A stretch of 64,000 bases of DNA from Methylobacillus methanolivorans (GCF_044751345.1 NZ_JBIWXY010000001.1:62001-126000); one strand, 5' to 3'; positions 32,752-41,661 are shown, numbered from the stretch's first letter. The notes: generated from the sequence alone by a model not told the origin. Translations and numbers: made by a program.

Positions 32752-34659
32752 ATGCCAGTTATTCGTTTGCCAGATGGTTCGGAACGCAAGTTTGATGAGC
32801 CTGTGACTGTCGCAGAAGTTGCGATGAATATCGGTGCCGGTTTGGCACGTGCTGCCTTGGGCGGCAAGGTCAATGGCAAGGCCGTGGATACTTCGTATCA
32901 GATCACCGACGATGTTGATCTGGCGATTATTACTGATCGCGATGCTGACGGGCTGGAGATTATCCGCCACTCAACCGCCCATTTGCTGGCGCAGGCAGTC
33001 AAGCAGTTATTCCCAGAAGCACAGGTAACGATTGGCCCTGTGATCGACAACGGCTTCTACTACGACTTTTCCTATAAGCGGCCATTTACGCCTGAGGATT
33101 TGCAGGCAATTGAAGCCCGTATGCAGGAACTAGTCAAGCGCGACATTCCTGTCGTGCGTACTGTCATGATGCGTGATGAGGCCGTCGCTTATTTCAAGTC
33201 GATTGGCGAGGATTACAAGGCTGAGATTATCGGCTCTATTCCTGCAGATCAGGAAATCTCCTTGTATACCCAGGATGATTTTACTGATCTTTGCCGTGGC
33301 ACCCATGTGCCATCGACAGGCAAGCTCAAGGCCTTTAAGCTCATGAAGGTAGCTGGTGCCTATTGGCGTGGTGATTCCAACAACGAGATGTTGCAGCGTA
33401 TCTATGGCACCGCCTGGGCCAAGAAGGATGATCTAGAAGCTTATCTGCACATGCTGGAAGAGGCAGAAAAGCGTGACCATCGCAAGTTGGGCCGCCAGTT
33501 GGACTTCTTCCATATGCAGGATGAGGCGCCAGGCATGGTGTTCTGGCATCCGCGTGGATGGAGCATCTGGCAGGAAGTTGAGCAATATATGCGCAATATG
33601 TTCCGCGAGTATGGCTATCAGGAAGTGCGTACACCCACCATCATGGATCGGGTCATGTGGGAAAAGTCAGGGCACTGGCAGAACTATCATGACAATATGT
33701 TCACCACAGCCTCGGAAAACCGGGATTATGCAGTGAAGCCGATGAACTGCCCCGGACACGTTCAGATATTTAACAGCTCCTTGCACAGTTATCGTGATCT
33801 GCCATTGCGCTTGGCTGAGTTTGGCTCTTGTCATCGCAATGAGCCTTCTGGTGCCTTGCATGGCCTGATGCGCGTACGTGGTTTTACCCAGGATGATGCC
33901 CACATCTTCTGTACTGAAAACCAAGTGAAGGATGAAGTCGCTGATTTCATCGTCATGCTCTACAAGGCCTACCAGGACTTTGGTTTCACAGAAGTGTTGG
34001 TCAAGCTCTCCACCCGCCCTGCAAAGCGCGTAGGTACTGACGAGGCGTGGGACAAGGCCGAGGAGGCATTGGCCGTTGCCTTGCGTCAAAACAATCTGGA
34101 GTTTGAATTGCAACCTGGTGAAGGTGCTTTTTACGGTCCTAAGATTGAGTTCACGCTAAAGGATAGCTTGGGTCGCTTGTGGCAGTGCGGTACCATCCAG
34201 CTTGATTTTAACTTGCCCGAGCGCTTGGGTGCCGAGTATGTTGATGAGGATAATACCCGTAAGCATCCAGTGATGTTGCATCGCGCCATTGTCGGTTCCA
34301 TGGAGCGCTTTATTGGTATTCTGATCGAGAACTTTGCTGGCGCCATGCCTGCTTGGTTGGCACCGGTGCAAGCGATGGTGCTCAATATCAGTGATGGGCA
34401 GGCTGAATATGTCAATTCCGTGGTCGAGGAGCTACGCAAAAATGGCTTCCGTGTCGATTCGGACTTGAGAAATGAGAAAATAACCTATAAAATCCGCGAG
34501 CATAGCTTGCAGAAGCTGCCTTACCTCCTCGTTGCAGGTGAGCGCGAAATGCAAACTGGTCAAGTGGCCGTGCGTACTCGCAAGGGCGAAGACCTAGGTT
34601 CCATGCCGGTCAGTGCTTTTATTGAGCGCTTGAAGGCCGACATTACCGATAAGGTCTAA
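32752..34659 (+). CDS. thrS: Threonyl-tRNA synthetase
   Basis: A 635-residue class II synthetase of normal length. Domains in order are the N-terminal TGS domain (about 1-62), the editing domain (about 65-225, with HSTAHLLAQAVK and CRGTHVPSTG), the catalytic core with zinc ligands in MNCPGHVQIF, motif 2 (HRNEPSGALHGLMRVRGFTQ) and motif 3 (LHRAIVGSMERFIGIL), and the C-terminal anticodon-binding domain (about 535-635). It charges tRNA-Thr in the cytoplasm and opens the conserved thrS-infC-rpmI-rplT-pheST block. Confidence 0.98.
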   Translation: MPVIRLPDGSERKFDEPVTVAEVAMNIGAGLARAALGGKVNGKAVDTSYQITDDVDLAIITDRDADGLEIIRHSTAHLLAQAVKQLFPEAQVTIGPVIDNGFYYDFSYKRPFTPEDLQAIEARMQELVKRDIPVVRTVMMRDEAVAYFKSIGEDYKAEIIGSIPADQEISLYTQDDFTDLCRGTHVPSTGKLKAFKLMKVAGAYWRGDSNNEMLQRIYGTAWAKKDDLEAYLHMLEEAEKRDHRKLGRQLDFFHMQDEAPGMVFWHPRGWSIWQEVEQYMRNMFREYGYQEVRTPTIMDRVMWEKSGHWQNYHDNMFTTASENRDYAVKPMNCPGHVQIFNSSLHSYRDLPLRLAEFGSCHRNEPSGALHGLMRVRGFTQDDAHIFCTENQVKDEVADFIVMLYKAYQDFGFTEVLVKLSTRPAKRVGTDEAWDKAEEALAVALRQNNLEFELQPGEGAFYGPKIEFTLKDSLGRLWQCGTIQLDFNLPERLGAEYVDEDNTRKHPVMLHRAIVGSMERFIGILIENFAGAMPAWLAPVQAMVLNISDGQAEYVNSVVEELRKNGFRVDSDLRNEKITYKIREHSLQKLPYLLVAGEREMQTGQVAVRTRKGEDLGSMPVSAFIERLKADITDKV

Positions 34660-34724
34660 ATTACCTCGCAAGTAGCGCGGTCTATTATTTTGGCCTTACA
34701 TATTAAATAACGGGAGATTTTGCG

Positions 34725-35252
34725 ATAGCTCAGGAAAAGGAATTGCGGATCAATGGCGATATTACAGCGTCACAGGTTCGCTTGGTTGGGGTGGATAACG
34801 AGCCGTTAGGCATCGTCAGTCTGAATGAAGCATTTGCCAAGGCCGAAGAGGTTGATACCGATTTGGTTGAGATCGCGCCACAGGCTAGTCCGCCTGTCTG
34901 TCGGTTGATGGATTACGGCAAATTCAAGTATGCCGAAAGCAAGCGTCAACATGAAGCACGCCTCAAGCAAAAGCAGGTGCAGGTCAAGGAAGTTAAGTTC
35001 CGTCCTGGCACTGACGAAGGCGACTACCAAGTCAAGCTACGTAACCTGATTCGTTTCCTGCAGGAAGGCGACAAGGCTAAAATTACCTTGCGCTTCCGTG
35101 GTCGTGAAATTACTCACCAAGAGATTGGTTTGGCGTTGCTGAAGCGAGTTGAAGCTGATTTGACAGAGCACGCAGTGGTGGAGCAGTTCCCCAAGATGGA
35201 AGGCCGCCAGATGGTGATGGTGTTATCACCGCAAAAGAAAGCAAAGCCTTGA
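34725..35252 (+). CDS. infC: Translation initiation factor IF-3 (probable AUA start)
   Basis: About 175 residues. The product reads (M)AQEKELRINGDITASQVRLVG and ends VMVLSPQKKAKP, the full two-domain IF-3. Conserved IF-3 sequence begins before the first in-frame ATG/GTG/TTG-type codon (TTG at 34743, which is the Leu of KELRING). The codon at 34725 is ATA, with the ribosome binding site GGGAGA 7 bases before it. A stop in the same frame lies at 34704. infC is known to use rare initiation codons (AUU in E. coli) so that IF-3 can repress its own synthesis; ATA would fit that rule. The start is inferred. Confidence 0.93.
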   Translation: MAQEKELRINGDITASQVRLVGVDNEPLGIVSLNEAFAKAEEVDTDLVEIAPQASPPVCRLMDYGKFKYAESKRQHEARLKQKQVQVKEVKFRPGTDEGDYQVKLRNLIRFLQEGDKAKITLRFRGREITHQEIGLALLKRVEADLTEHAVVEQFPKMEGRQMVMVLSPQKKAKP

Positions 35253-35360
35253 TACCTTCTGGTAGCAAGGTTTGTGAGTAGTAAGCAGTAAAGGAAGCGG
35301 CGACGAGGCCAACGGCATGCCCGATCGCTCTTTTTTCAATATCCCTTTTAGGAGAACAAA

Positions 35361-35558
35361 ATGCCAAAGATGAAGACCAAGAGTAGCGCCAAAAAGCGCT
35401 TCAAGTTCTTGGGAAATGGCAAGGTGAAGCGTACTCACTCCCACCTGCGTCATATCCTGACCAAGAAGACCACCAAGCAGAAGCGTAACCTGCGCGGCAC
35501 GGCTATTATTTCCTCAACTGACGTCAAGCGCGTACGCGCCATGATGCCAACTCAATAA
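35361..35558 (+). CDS. rpmI: 50S ribosomal protein L35
   Basis: A 65-residue, very basic protein. It starts PKMKTKSSAKKRFKFLGNGK and contains RTHSHLRHILTKKTTKQKR, the L35 signature. TTAGGAGA lies at good distance before the ATG. It lies 108 bases after infC and 11 bases before rplT, as in most bacteria. Confidence 0.98.
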   Translation: MPKMKTKSSAKKRFKFLGNGKVKRTHSHLRHILTKKTTKQKRNLRGTAIISSTDVKRVRAMMPTQ

Positions 35559-35569
35559 GGAGATAAGAA

Positions 35570-35932
35570 ATGCCTAGAGTAAAGCGTGGTGTTATTGCCC
35601 GTGCGCGTCATAAGAAGGTTCTGAACGCTGCCAAGGGTTATCGTGGTCGTCGTAAGAACGTCTACCGTATCGCCAAACAGGCGGTGATGAAGGCTGGTCA
35701 ATATGCTTACCGTGACCGCCGTCAAAGAAAGCGTCAATTCCGCGCACTGTGGATTGCACGTATCAATGCCGGTGCTCGTGAGTATGGCTTGACCTACAGC
35801 CGTTTCATCAACGGTCTGAAGAAGTCTGCGGTTGAAGTTGACCGCAAGGTGCTGGCCGATCTGGCTGTGTTCGACAAGCAGGCGTTTGCCAAGTTTGCCG
35901 AACTCGCTAAATCCGGTCTCGCCGCTGCCTAA
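35570..35932 (+). CDS. rplT: 50S ribosomal protein L20
   Basis: A 120-residue basic protein. It starts PRVKRGVIARARHKKVLNAA and has KGYRGRRKNVYRIAKQAVMK and RINAGAREYGLTYSRFINGL, all diagnostic for L20. It binds 23S rRNA early in assembly. AAGGAG precedes the ATG. A strong terminator follows, which separates the ribosomal genes from pheST. Confidence 0.98.
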   Translation: MPRVKRGVIARARHKKVLNAAKGYRGRRKNVYRIAKQAVMKAGQYAYRDRRQRKRQFRALWIARINAGAREYGLTYSRFINGLKKSAVEVDRKVLADLAVFDKQAFAKFAELAKSGLAAA

Positions 35933-35947
35933 GCAACAGCAATAAGA

Positions 35948-35975
35948 AAAGGAGGCCTTGTGCCTCCTTTTTTTT
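35948..35975 (+). terminator. Intrinsic terminator after rplT
   Basis: A 9-bp perfect stem (AAAGGAGGC / GCCTCCTTT) with loop CTTGT, running into a long T tract. Read-through may still supply pheST. Confidence 0.92.
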
Positions 35976-36073
35976 CCGGGTTTTTCCACAAGCGGCCATG
36001 ATGTTTGATGGCATGTGGCATCAATTTGAAGAGTGGTTGTTTGTGAAAGCATCCGTGAGGACAAAACCGTAAC

Positions 36074-37057
36074 ATGCAAAATCTAGATCACATTATCAGC
36101 GAAGCGCAGCAGGACTTCGCAAGCTGTGCCAGTATCGCCGACCTTGAGCAGGCCAAGGCACGTTACTTGGGTAAAAGCGGCAGCCTGACCGAGGCCTTGA
36201 AAGGCTTGGGCAAGTTGTCTGCAGAAGAGCGTCCTGCCGCAGGCGCTGCCATCAATGTTGTCAAGCAGCAAGTTGAGTTTGCACTCAAGCAACGCCGTGA
36301 TGCTATTTTGCAGGCGGAGCAGGATCGCCAATTGGCCAGCGAAACAATAGACGTCACGCTTCCTGGCCGTAATGCAGGCACTGGTGGCTTGCATCCGGTC
36401 ACTTTGACCTTGAAGCGTGTGGAGGAACTTTTCCGTTCGATTGGTTTTGAAGTGGCAGAAGGCCCGGAAATCGAGTCCGATTTCTACAATTTCACAGCGC
36501 TCAATATCCCTGAAGACCATCCTGCGCGCGCGATGCACGACACTTTTTATGTCGATGAAAAGCATGTATTGCGTACTCATACCTCGCCGGTACAAGTGCA
36601 TTACATGCAGGACAAGACGCCACCGCTCAAGATCATTGCGCCAGGCCGCGTATACCGTGTTGATTCCGATGCTACGCATTCCCCCATGTTTCATCAGGTG
36701 GAGGGCTTGTGGGTGGATGAGCACATCAGTTTCGCTAACCTCAAGGGTGTAGTGCAAGATTTTCTGCAACGCTTCTTTGAGCGCGATGATTTGCAGGTGC
36801 GTTTCCGTCCATCCTTCTTTCCATTCACCGAGCCTTCCGCAGAAATGGATATGAGCTGGAACGGCGGTTGGCTGGAAATTGGCGGCTGTGGCATGGTGCA
36901 CCCAGAAGTGTTCCGCCATGTCGGTATTGATAGCGAAAAGTACCGCGGTTTTGCCTTCGGCCTAGGGGTCGAGCGCCTAACCATGTTGCGGTATGGCGTG
37001 AACGATCTACGCCTGTTCTTTGAAAACGATTTGCGCTTCTTGAAGCAATTCGCTTAG
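36074..37057 (+). CDS. pheS: Phenylalanyl-tRNA synthetase alpha subunit
   Basis: A 327-residue class II catalytic subunit. It has an N-terminal coiled-coil tRNA-binding part (about 1-85). The catalytic domain follows with HPARAMHDTFYVD, LRTHTSPVQVHYM, RVYRVDSDATHSPMFHQVEG (motif 2), RFRPSFFPFTEPSAEMD and GFAFGLGVERLTMLRYG (motif 3). It forms an alpha2-beta2 enzyme with PheT, whose gene follows after 26 bases. Confidence 0.98.
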   Translation: MQNLDHIISEAQQDFASCASIADLEQAKARYLGKSGSLTEALKGLGKLSAEERPAAGAAINVVKQQVEFALKQRRDAILQAEQDRQLASETIDVTLPGRNAGTGGLHPVTLTLKRVEELFRSIGFEVAEGPEIESDFYNFTALNIPEDHPARAMHDTFYVDEKHVLRTHTSPVQVHYMQDKTPPLKIIAPGRVYRVDSDATHSPMFHQVEGLWVDEHISFANLKGVVQDFLQRFFERDDLQVRFRPSFFPFTEPSAEMDMSWNGGWLEIGGCGMVHPEVFRHVGIDSEKYRGFAFGLGVERLTMLRYGVNDLRLFFENDLRFLKQFA

Positions 37058-37083
37058 CCCCTATTTTTGGACAGATCAATACT

Positions 37084-39438
37084 ATGCAATTTTCTGAACA
37101 CTGGCTGCGCCAATTTGTAAATCCAACCCTGGATAGCCAGGGTCTGAGCCACGCTCTCACGATGGCGGGTCTGGAAGTGGAAGAGCTGGAGCCGGTTGCT
37201 CCTGATTTCACCAAGGTTGTTGTGGCGGAAATCATCAGTGCCGAGAAGCACCCAGACGCTGATCGCCTGCAAATCTGCAAGGTCAACGTCGGTGCCGCCG
37301 AGCCACTACAAATCGTATGCGGTGCGACCAATGCGCGCGCTGGGCTCAAAGCGCCTTGTGCGCTGGTAGGTGCAGAGCTACCTGGCTTCAAGATCAAGCA
37401 GGCCAAGGTTCGCGGCGTTGAATCCTTCGGCATGATGTGCTCTGCCAAAGAGCTGGGCATGGCCGAGGAGAGTGAGGGCATATTAGAGCTGGCGGCAGAT
37501 GCACAAGTAGGCCAGGATATTCGCGACTTATTCGACCTCAATGACAAGCTGCTCACCCTCAAGCTGACACCTAATCGTACCGATTGTCTCAGTATTGCCG
37601 GGATTGCGCGCGATGTGAGTGCCTTGACTGGCGCAACATTAGCGCTGCCTATCATTCACTCAGTACCAGCCAGCCATACACAGCAACTGGCCGTCAATGT
37701 GAACGAGCCAGCGGCTTGTCCGCGTTATGCAGGCCGGTTGATACAAGGTGTGGATGCCAATGCCGCAACGCCAGAGTGGATGGTACGCAGGCTGGAACGC
37801 AGTGGGATTCGCAGTATCAGTGCGATTGTCGATATTACCAATTACGTCTTGCTGGAGCAGGGCCAGCCCTTGCATGCTTTTGATGCAGACAAGCTCCAAG
37901 GCGGCATTCAGGTGCGTTATGCACGTCAAGGCGAAGAGTTGTTGTTGCTGAATGATCAGCAGCTAACTTTGAGCGATGAGTTTCTAGTGATCGCAGATGA
38001 TCAGGGGCCTTTGGCATTGGCCGGGATCATGGGCGGCGAAGCGAGCGCGGTGGGTGATACTACCCGCAATATTTTTCTGGAAAGTGCATTCTTTGACCCT
38101 GCAGTGATCGTGGGCAAGGCGCGCCGATTAAATTTTTCTACTGACTCCTCTTATCGTTTCGAGCGTGGTGTTGATTTTGGCAATACCGTACAGGCTCTGG
38201 AGCGCGCCAGCCAATTGGTGCTGGAAATCTGTGGTGGTCAGGCAGCGCCAGTGACCGAGGTATTGCATCAGTTGCCTGAGCGTCCGGCCGTGCGTTTGCG
38301 CTTGAGTCGTCTAAATTCTGTACTGGGTATTACGCTGGATGCAACGCTGGTGGCTGCATTGCTTAAGCGCTTGGATTTCCAGTTTAAGCAGGTTGCAGAC
38401 GGTGTCGAGGTGACGCCTCCTAGCTATCGTTTCGATATCAAGATTGAGGAGGATTTGATCGAAGAGGTAGCCCGCCTGCATGGATATGACAATATTCCGG
38501 CACTGGCACCACAGGATGAACAGCGCATGTTGCCATCGTCAGAGTCCAGGCTGAGCCGAAACAGTTTGCGCGATAGCTTGGCGGCCAGTGGTTACCAGGA
38601 GATTGTGAGCTACAGCTTTGTTGATGAAAGCTGGGAGCGTGACTTCCTTGGTAACGCTAATGCGATTGCCTTGAAAAATCCTATCGCGAGCAACCTGGGT
38701 GTGATGCGCACGGGGCTGTGGGCTGGCTTGATGGAAACCTTGATTTATAATCTCAACCGCAAGCAGGAGCGTGTGCGCCTGTTTGAAATTGGCTCGGCTT
38801 ATTTTGCCGAAGATGCAGGGTATCGAGAGGTGGGCCGTATTTCTGGCCTGGCTTATGGCAGTGCTGAACCAGAACAATGGGCTGTGGCTGCGCGTGAAGT
38901 CGATTTCTTCGATGTGAAGGCGGAAGTAGATCTCCTGACCCATGGCCGCGCTCAATATGTCGCTGGACAACACCCAGCCCTGCATCCTGGTCAAACTGCG
39001 CAAATCTTGGTCAATGGCCAAGCTATCGGTTGGATAGGCAAGTTACACCCCAAGTGGCAACAGCATTATCAATTGCCCCGGAGCGCCATCTTATTTGAGC
39101 TGGATATTGAGCCTTTGCTGCAATCTCAGGTGGCATCATATGTGCAGGTAGGGAAGTTCCCTCCGGTACGTCGTGATATGGCTGTGGTGGTGGATGAATC
39201 TACTTCTATCCAGGCATTAATCGACACCATGCGGACTAGCAAAAATACCTTGATCAGCGACATTGCATTGTTCGATGTTTACCAGGGTAAAGGCATTGCT
39301 GAAGGGAAAAAAAGCCTTGCATTTCTTGTGCTTATGCAAGATACTCAAAAAACTTTGACCGATGCAGAAGCCGATGCAGTGATGGCCGAGTTGCTGGATT
39401 TATTGGCTCAGCAACATGGTGCATCATTAAGAAATTAG
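37084..39438 (+). CDS. pheT: Phenylalanyl-tRNA synthetase beta subunit
   Basis: A 784-residue protein, normal for bacterial PheT. It starts MQFSEHWLRQFVNPTLDS. The EMAP/tRNA-binding domain (about 40-150, HPDADRLQICKVNVG) is followed by the B3/B4 editing domain (NYVLLEQGQPLHAFD), the B5 domain (about 400-475), the catalytic-like core, and the ferredoxin-fold anticodon-binding domain at the end (about 690-784, FPPVRRDMAVVVDE). It completes the PheST enzyme and edits misactivated tyrosine. Confidence 0.98.
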   Translation: MQFSEHWLRQFVNPTLDSQGLSHALTMAGLEVEELEPVAPDFTKVVVAEIISAEKHPDADRLQICKVNVGAAEPLQIVCGATNARAGLKAPCALVGAELPGFKIKQAKVRGVESFGMMCSAKELGMAEESEGILELAADAQVGQDIRDLFDLNDKLLTLKLTPNRTDCLSIAGIARDVSALTGATLALPIIHSVPASHTQQLAVNVNEPAACPRYAGRLIQGVDANAATPEWMVRRLERSGIRSISAIVDITNYVLLEQGQPLHAFDADKLQGGIQVRYARQGEELLLLNDQQLTLSDEFLVIADDQGPLALAGIMGGEASAVGDTTRNIFLESAFFDPAVIVGKARRLNFSTDSSYRFERGVDFGNTVQALERASQLVLEICGGQAAPVTEVLHQLPERPAVRLRLSRLNSVLGITLDATLVAALLKRLDFQFKQVADGVEVTPPSYRFDIKIEEDLIEEVARLHGYDNIPALAPQDEQRMLPSSESRLSRNSLRDSLAASGYQEIVSYSFVDESWERDFLGNANAIALKNPIASNLGVMRTGLWAGLMETLIYNLNRKQERVRLFEIGSAYFAEDAGYREVGRISGLAYGSAEPEQWAVAAREVDFFDVKAEVDLLTHGRAQYVAGQHPALHPGQTAQILVNGQAIGWIGKLHPKWQQHYQLPRSAILFELDIEPLLQSQVASYVQVGKFPPVRRDMAVVVDESTSIQALIDTMRTSKNTLISDIALFDVYQGKGIAEGKKSLAFLVLMQDTQKTLTDAEADAVMAELLDLLAQQHGASLRN

Positions 39439-39464
39439 AATAAAGTAGTAGGGAAAGGTTTTGC

Positions 39465-39767
39465 ATGACATTAACAAAAGCTGATTTGGCTGATTTACTG
39501 TTTGAACAAGTAGGTTTGAACAAGCGTGAAGCCAAGGACATGGTAGAAGCATTTTTCGAGGAAATCCGTACAGCACTGGAAGCTGGCGATAGCGTCAAAC
39601 TCTCGGGTTTTGGCAATTTCGAGTTACGCCAGAAGTCTGAGCGCCCAGGCCGCAATCCCAAAACAGGCGAAGAGATTCCTATCACTGCTCGCCGCGTAGT
39701 GACTTTCCATGCTAGCCAAAAGCTTAAGAGCAAGGTAGAGGAGGCATATGCCGGAGCAAGCGCCTAA
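39465..39767 (+). CDS. ihfA: Integration host factor alpha subunit
   Basis: A 100-residue HU/IHF-family protein. It starts LTKADLADLLFEQVGLNKRE and has the DNA-binding arm SGFGNFELRQKSERPGRNP and the C-terminal helix. It bends DNA together with IhfB. Its place behind pheT is conserved in proteobacteria. IHF commonly assists sigma-54 promoters such as those proposed near the PEP-CTERM genes. It overlaps the next gene by 20 bases. Confidence 0.97.
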   Translation: MTLTKADLADLLFEQVGLNKREAKDMVEAFFEEIRTALEAGDSVKLSGFGNFELRQKSERPGRNPKTGEEIPITARRVVTFHASQKLKSKVEEAYAGASA

Positions 39768-40170
39768 GGTTCAGCTCCCGCCGATCCCTGCAAAACGCTA
39801 TTTCACCATTGGTGAAGTCAGTGATTTGTGCGGGGTCAAACCCCATGTGTTGCGATACTGGGAGCAGGAGTTCACCCAGCTCAAGCCCGTAAAGCGCCGT
39901 GGAAACCGCCGTTATTATCAGCATCATGAAGTCTTGCTGATCAGGCGCATACGTGAGTTGCTCTATGAGCAAGGCTTTACCATCAGTGGTGCGCGTAATC
40001 GCCTGGATGAAAGTAATGGCAATGGCTTGTCTCATGAAAGTAGTATTCATGAACCATCTGTTGCCGATATTCAAGTCGCTGCCGCTGTGCAATCAACTAC
40101 TCCCGCGGTTGATTTTGCAGCACTACGTTCAGAACTGCGCGAAGTGCTGAATTTATTGAGTCCACACTGA
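39748..40170 (+). CDS. MerR-family transcriptional regulator
   Basis: A 140-residue protein with an N-terminal winged helix-turn-helix (RYFTIGEVSDLCGVKPHVLR, then YWEQEFTQLKPVKRRGNRRYY, about 18-60). A short C-terminal part without effector-binding cysteines follows. This regulator conventionally follows ihfA in beta- and gammaproteobacteria, and its target is not known. The ATG at 39748 lies inside ihfA, with AGAGGAGG upstream in the ihfA coding sequence. Confidence 0.93.
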   Translation: MPEQAPKVQLPPIPAKRYFTIGEVSDLCGVKPHVLRYWEQEFTQLKPVKRRGNRRYYQHHEVLLIRRIRELLYEQGFTISGARNRLDESNGNGLSHESSIHEPSVADIQVAAAVQSTTPAVDFAALRSELREVLNLLSPH

Positions 40171-40255
40171 ATAAAGCCCTATTTTTACCTGTGCTAAATC
40201 CGGTATTTTTGATACAATCTTTTTCTTGTTTTTGGCCCTGCCGAAAACCTGGGTT

Positions 40256-40332
40256 CGGGGCGTAGCGCAGCCTGGTAGCGTACTTGCATGGGGTGCAAGG
40301 GGTCGTGTGTTCGAATCACACCGTCCCGACCA
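40256..40332 (+). tRNA. tRNA-Pro, anticodon GGG
   Basis: A 77-base cloverleaf starting CGGGGCG and ending CGTCCCG-A-CCA. The acceptor stem has one G-T pair. The anticodon stem CTTGC/GCAAG encloses loop ATGGGGT, giving U33, anticodon GGG and G37. The T-arm has GTGTTCGAATCACAC-type pairing (TTCGAATC). CCA is encoded. It would read CCC and CCU codons. Its place after ihfA-merR is usual in betaproteobacteria. Confidence 0.97.
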
Positions 40333-40389
40333 AAGTTTTATAAGAAAGTCCGTTTAATCATTCAGATATCGGGATTTTCTTGAGTTGAT

Positions 40390-40416
40390 AAAAAGCCAGA
40401 ATTTCTGGCTTTTTTT
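40390..40416 (+). terminator. Intrinsic terminator after tRNA-Pro
   Basis: An A-rich, 11-bp stem (AAAAAGCCAGA / TCTGGCTTTTT) with a 3-base loop and a T run. Confidence 0.88.
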
Positions 40417-40451
40417 ATTGCCGCAACGCTGTGAAAGGGTCGTTGGGTCAC

Positions 40452-41150
40452 ATGAGTTTAAAACTGCCGTTTGTCGAAGAAACGCGTTTTGGGAATTGGT
40501 TCCTCAATACCAATATGTGGCGTCTCAGAGTATTAGAGCGAGCATTGAATGACTTGCAGCGCTTGCTTCCCACAGGGCATCAGTATGCCCGTATCTTGGA
40601 TGTAGGCTGTGGATTTGGACATTCATTTACTGCCTTGGCAAAACGATTCCAGCCGCTAGAGATCGTCGGATTTGATGCTGACCCTCACTTTCCAGCACGT
40701 GCACAGTCTCGAGCTCAAGCCTGCGAGGTGCCGGTTACATTGGTAGCTGGTAATGCATCGTTGATGCAGGGCCTGGAAGATAACAGCTTTGATATGGTGT
40801 TTTGCCACCAGACTTTTCACCATATTGTGAACCAGCAGGAGGCGATGGCAGAGTTTTTCCGTGTGCTCAAACCCGGTGGCGTGCTTTTGTTTGCTGAGTC
40901 GACCAAGCGTTATATTTATTCCTTGCAGATACGGCTGCTGTTTCGCCATCCCATGCATGTGCAAAAAACAGCGGAAGAATATATTGCCATGATCCGTCAG
41001 GCCGGCTTTACGCTCCCTGAAGAGCGTATTTCCTTGCCATTCTTATGGTGGAGCAGGCCGGATAGCGGTTTCTTTGAATGGATTGGAGTTCCTGTACCGG
41101 AAAAGCGGGAAGAAACCTTGGTAAATGCCGTGGCTATAAAGCCATTGTAG
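40452..41150 (+). CDS. Class I SAM-dependent methyltransferase
   Basis: About 232 residues. It has motif I ILDVGCGFGHSFTAL (SAM binding), FDADPHFPARA (acidic loop), FDMVFCHQTFHHI (motif II region) and LKPGGVLLFAESTKRYIYS (motif III). This is a Methyltransf_11-type fold; the substrate is not clear. It stands between tRNA-Pro and the convergent end of the aryl polyene cluster. It could belong to that cluster, since APE heads are often ring-methylated, or be independent. ATG 40452 begins the conserved part; a GTG at 40431 would add seven residues. Confidence 0.8.
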   Translation: MSLKLPFVEETRFGNWFLNTNMWRLRVLERALNDLQRLLPTGHQYARILDVGCGFGHSFTALAKRFQPLEIVGFDADPHFPARAQSRAQACEVPVTLVAGNASLMQGLEDNSFDMVFCHQTFHHIVNQQEAMAEFFRVLKPGGVLLFAESTKRYIYSLQIRLLFRHPMHVQKTAEEYIAMIRQAGFTLPEERISLPFLWWSRPDSGFFEWIGVPVPEKREETLVNAVAIKPL

Positions 41151-41159
41151 TTGTTGAAA

Positions 41160-41585
41160 TCATGGGAATAATTGATCGACCAATTCCCGAATCTTTTTTT
41201 CTGCATCTATAAATTTCCCTAGGCTGGCCCCACCATTGCGTGAGTTGTAAGTGGCTTCCCCAATTGGCTTTGCTTGCTCGTATACCTTGATTTCAGCATA
41301 TTCCATGTAAAGGGCCAGGTCCCAGCGCCAATTTGCAGTGTAAGTTGAGCTGATCGGGCACGTAGTTAATGAGGATGATGCGGGTAATTGCCGAGGATGA
41401 TAACCCTTGCTCATCAGGCTTTGTTTATATGTGTCGAGAAAGCCAGCGCGTACTGCCGGGTTTTCAATAATACAAACTTCTTTTTCCTGAAGCACCTCTA
41501 CGGGCTTGACCTTCTGATGGATAGCACACGCTGTCAGGTTGATCATCATCAGTGCAGGAATAATGTGTTTTAACATTTGAGTCAT
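41160..41585 (-). CDS. Small lipoprotein of unknown function (Sbal_3080-like)
   Basis: About 141 residues with a lipoprotein signal (LMMINLTAC, lipobox LTAC). The mature part has CIIENPAVRAGFLDTYKQSL, a Cys pair (Cys in EVCII and TTCPI) and the end segment NSRNGGASLGKFIDAEKKIR. To my recollection it resembles the Sbal_3080-type lipoproteins; no function is known. It is the last minus-strand gene behind the aryl polyene genes and converges on the methyltransferase (9 bases apart). The start is uncertain: ATG codons at 41606, 41585 and 41576 all lack a clear ribosome binding site. Confidence 0.65.
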   Translation of the reverse strand: MTQMLKHIIPALMMINLTACAIHQKVKPVEVLQEKEVCIIENPAVRAGFLDTYKQSLMSKGYHPRQLPASSSLTTCPISSTYTANWRWDLALYMEYAEIKVYEQAKPIGEATYNSRNGGASLGKFIDAEKKIRELVDQLFP

Positions 41586-41661
41586 GAGTTGTTTTTCTGT
41601 AGGCATTGCCGTGGTGCAGCATCTAAGTTAGGGTGACTGCTATTGATAGAGGTAAATAAAG

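Noticed and set aside
35253..35360. L20-type autoregulatory RNA leader between infC and rpmI
   Set aside because: The gap is of suitable size, but I could not draw a convincing pseudoknot or L20-like stem pair by eye.
36083..36919. 278-codon open frame on the minus strand inside pheS
   Set aside because: It is fully antisense to pheS, whose protein is complete and conserved. The translation has no recognisable domain and no ribosome binding site.
36825..37655. 276-codon minus-strand open frame across the pheS-pheT junction
   Set aside because: It runs over the ends of two essential, well-conserved genes and shows a low-complexity Ser/Ala/Arg-rich translation typical of an antisense shadow.
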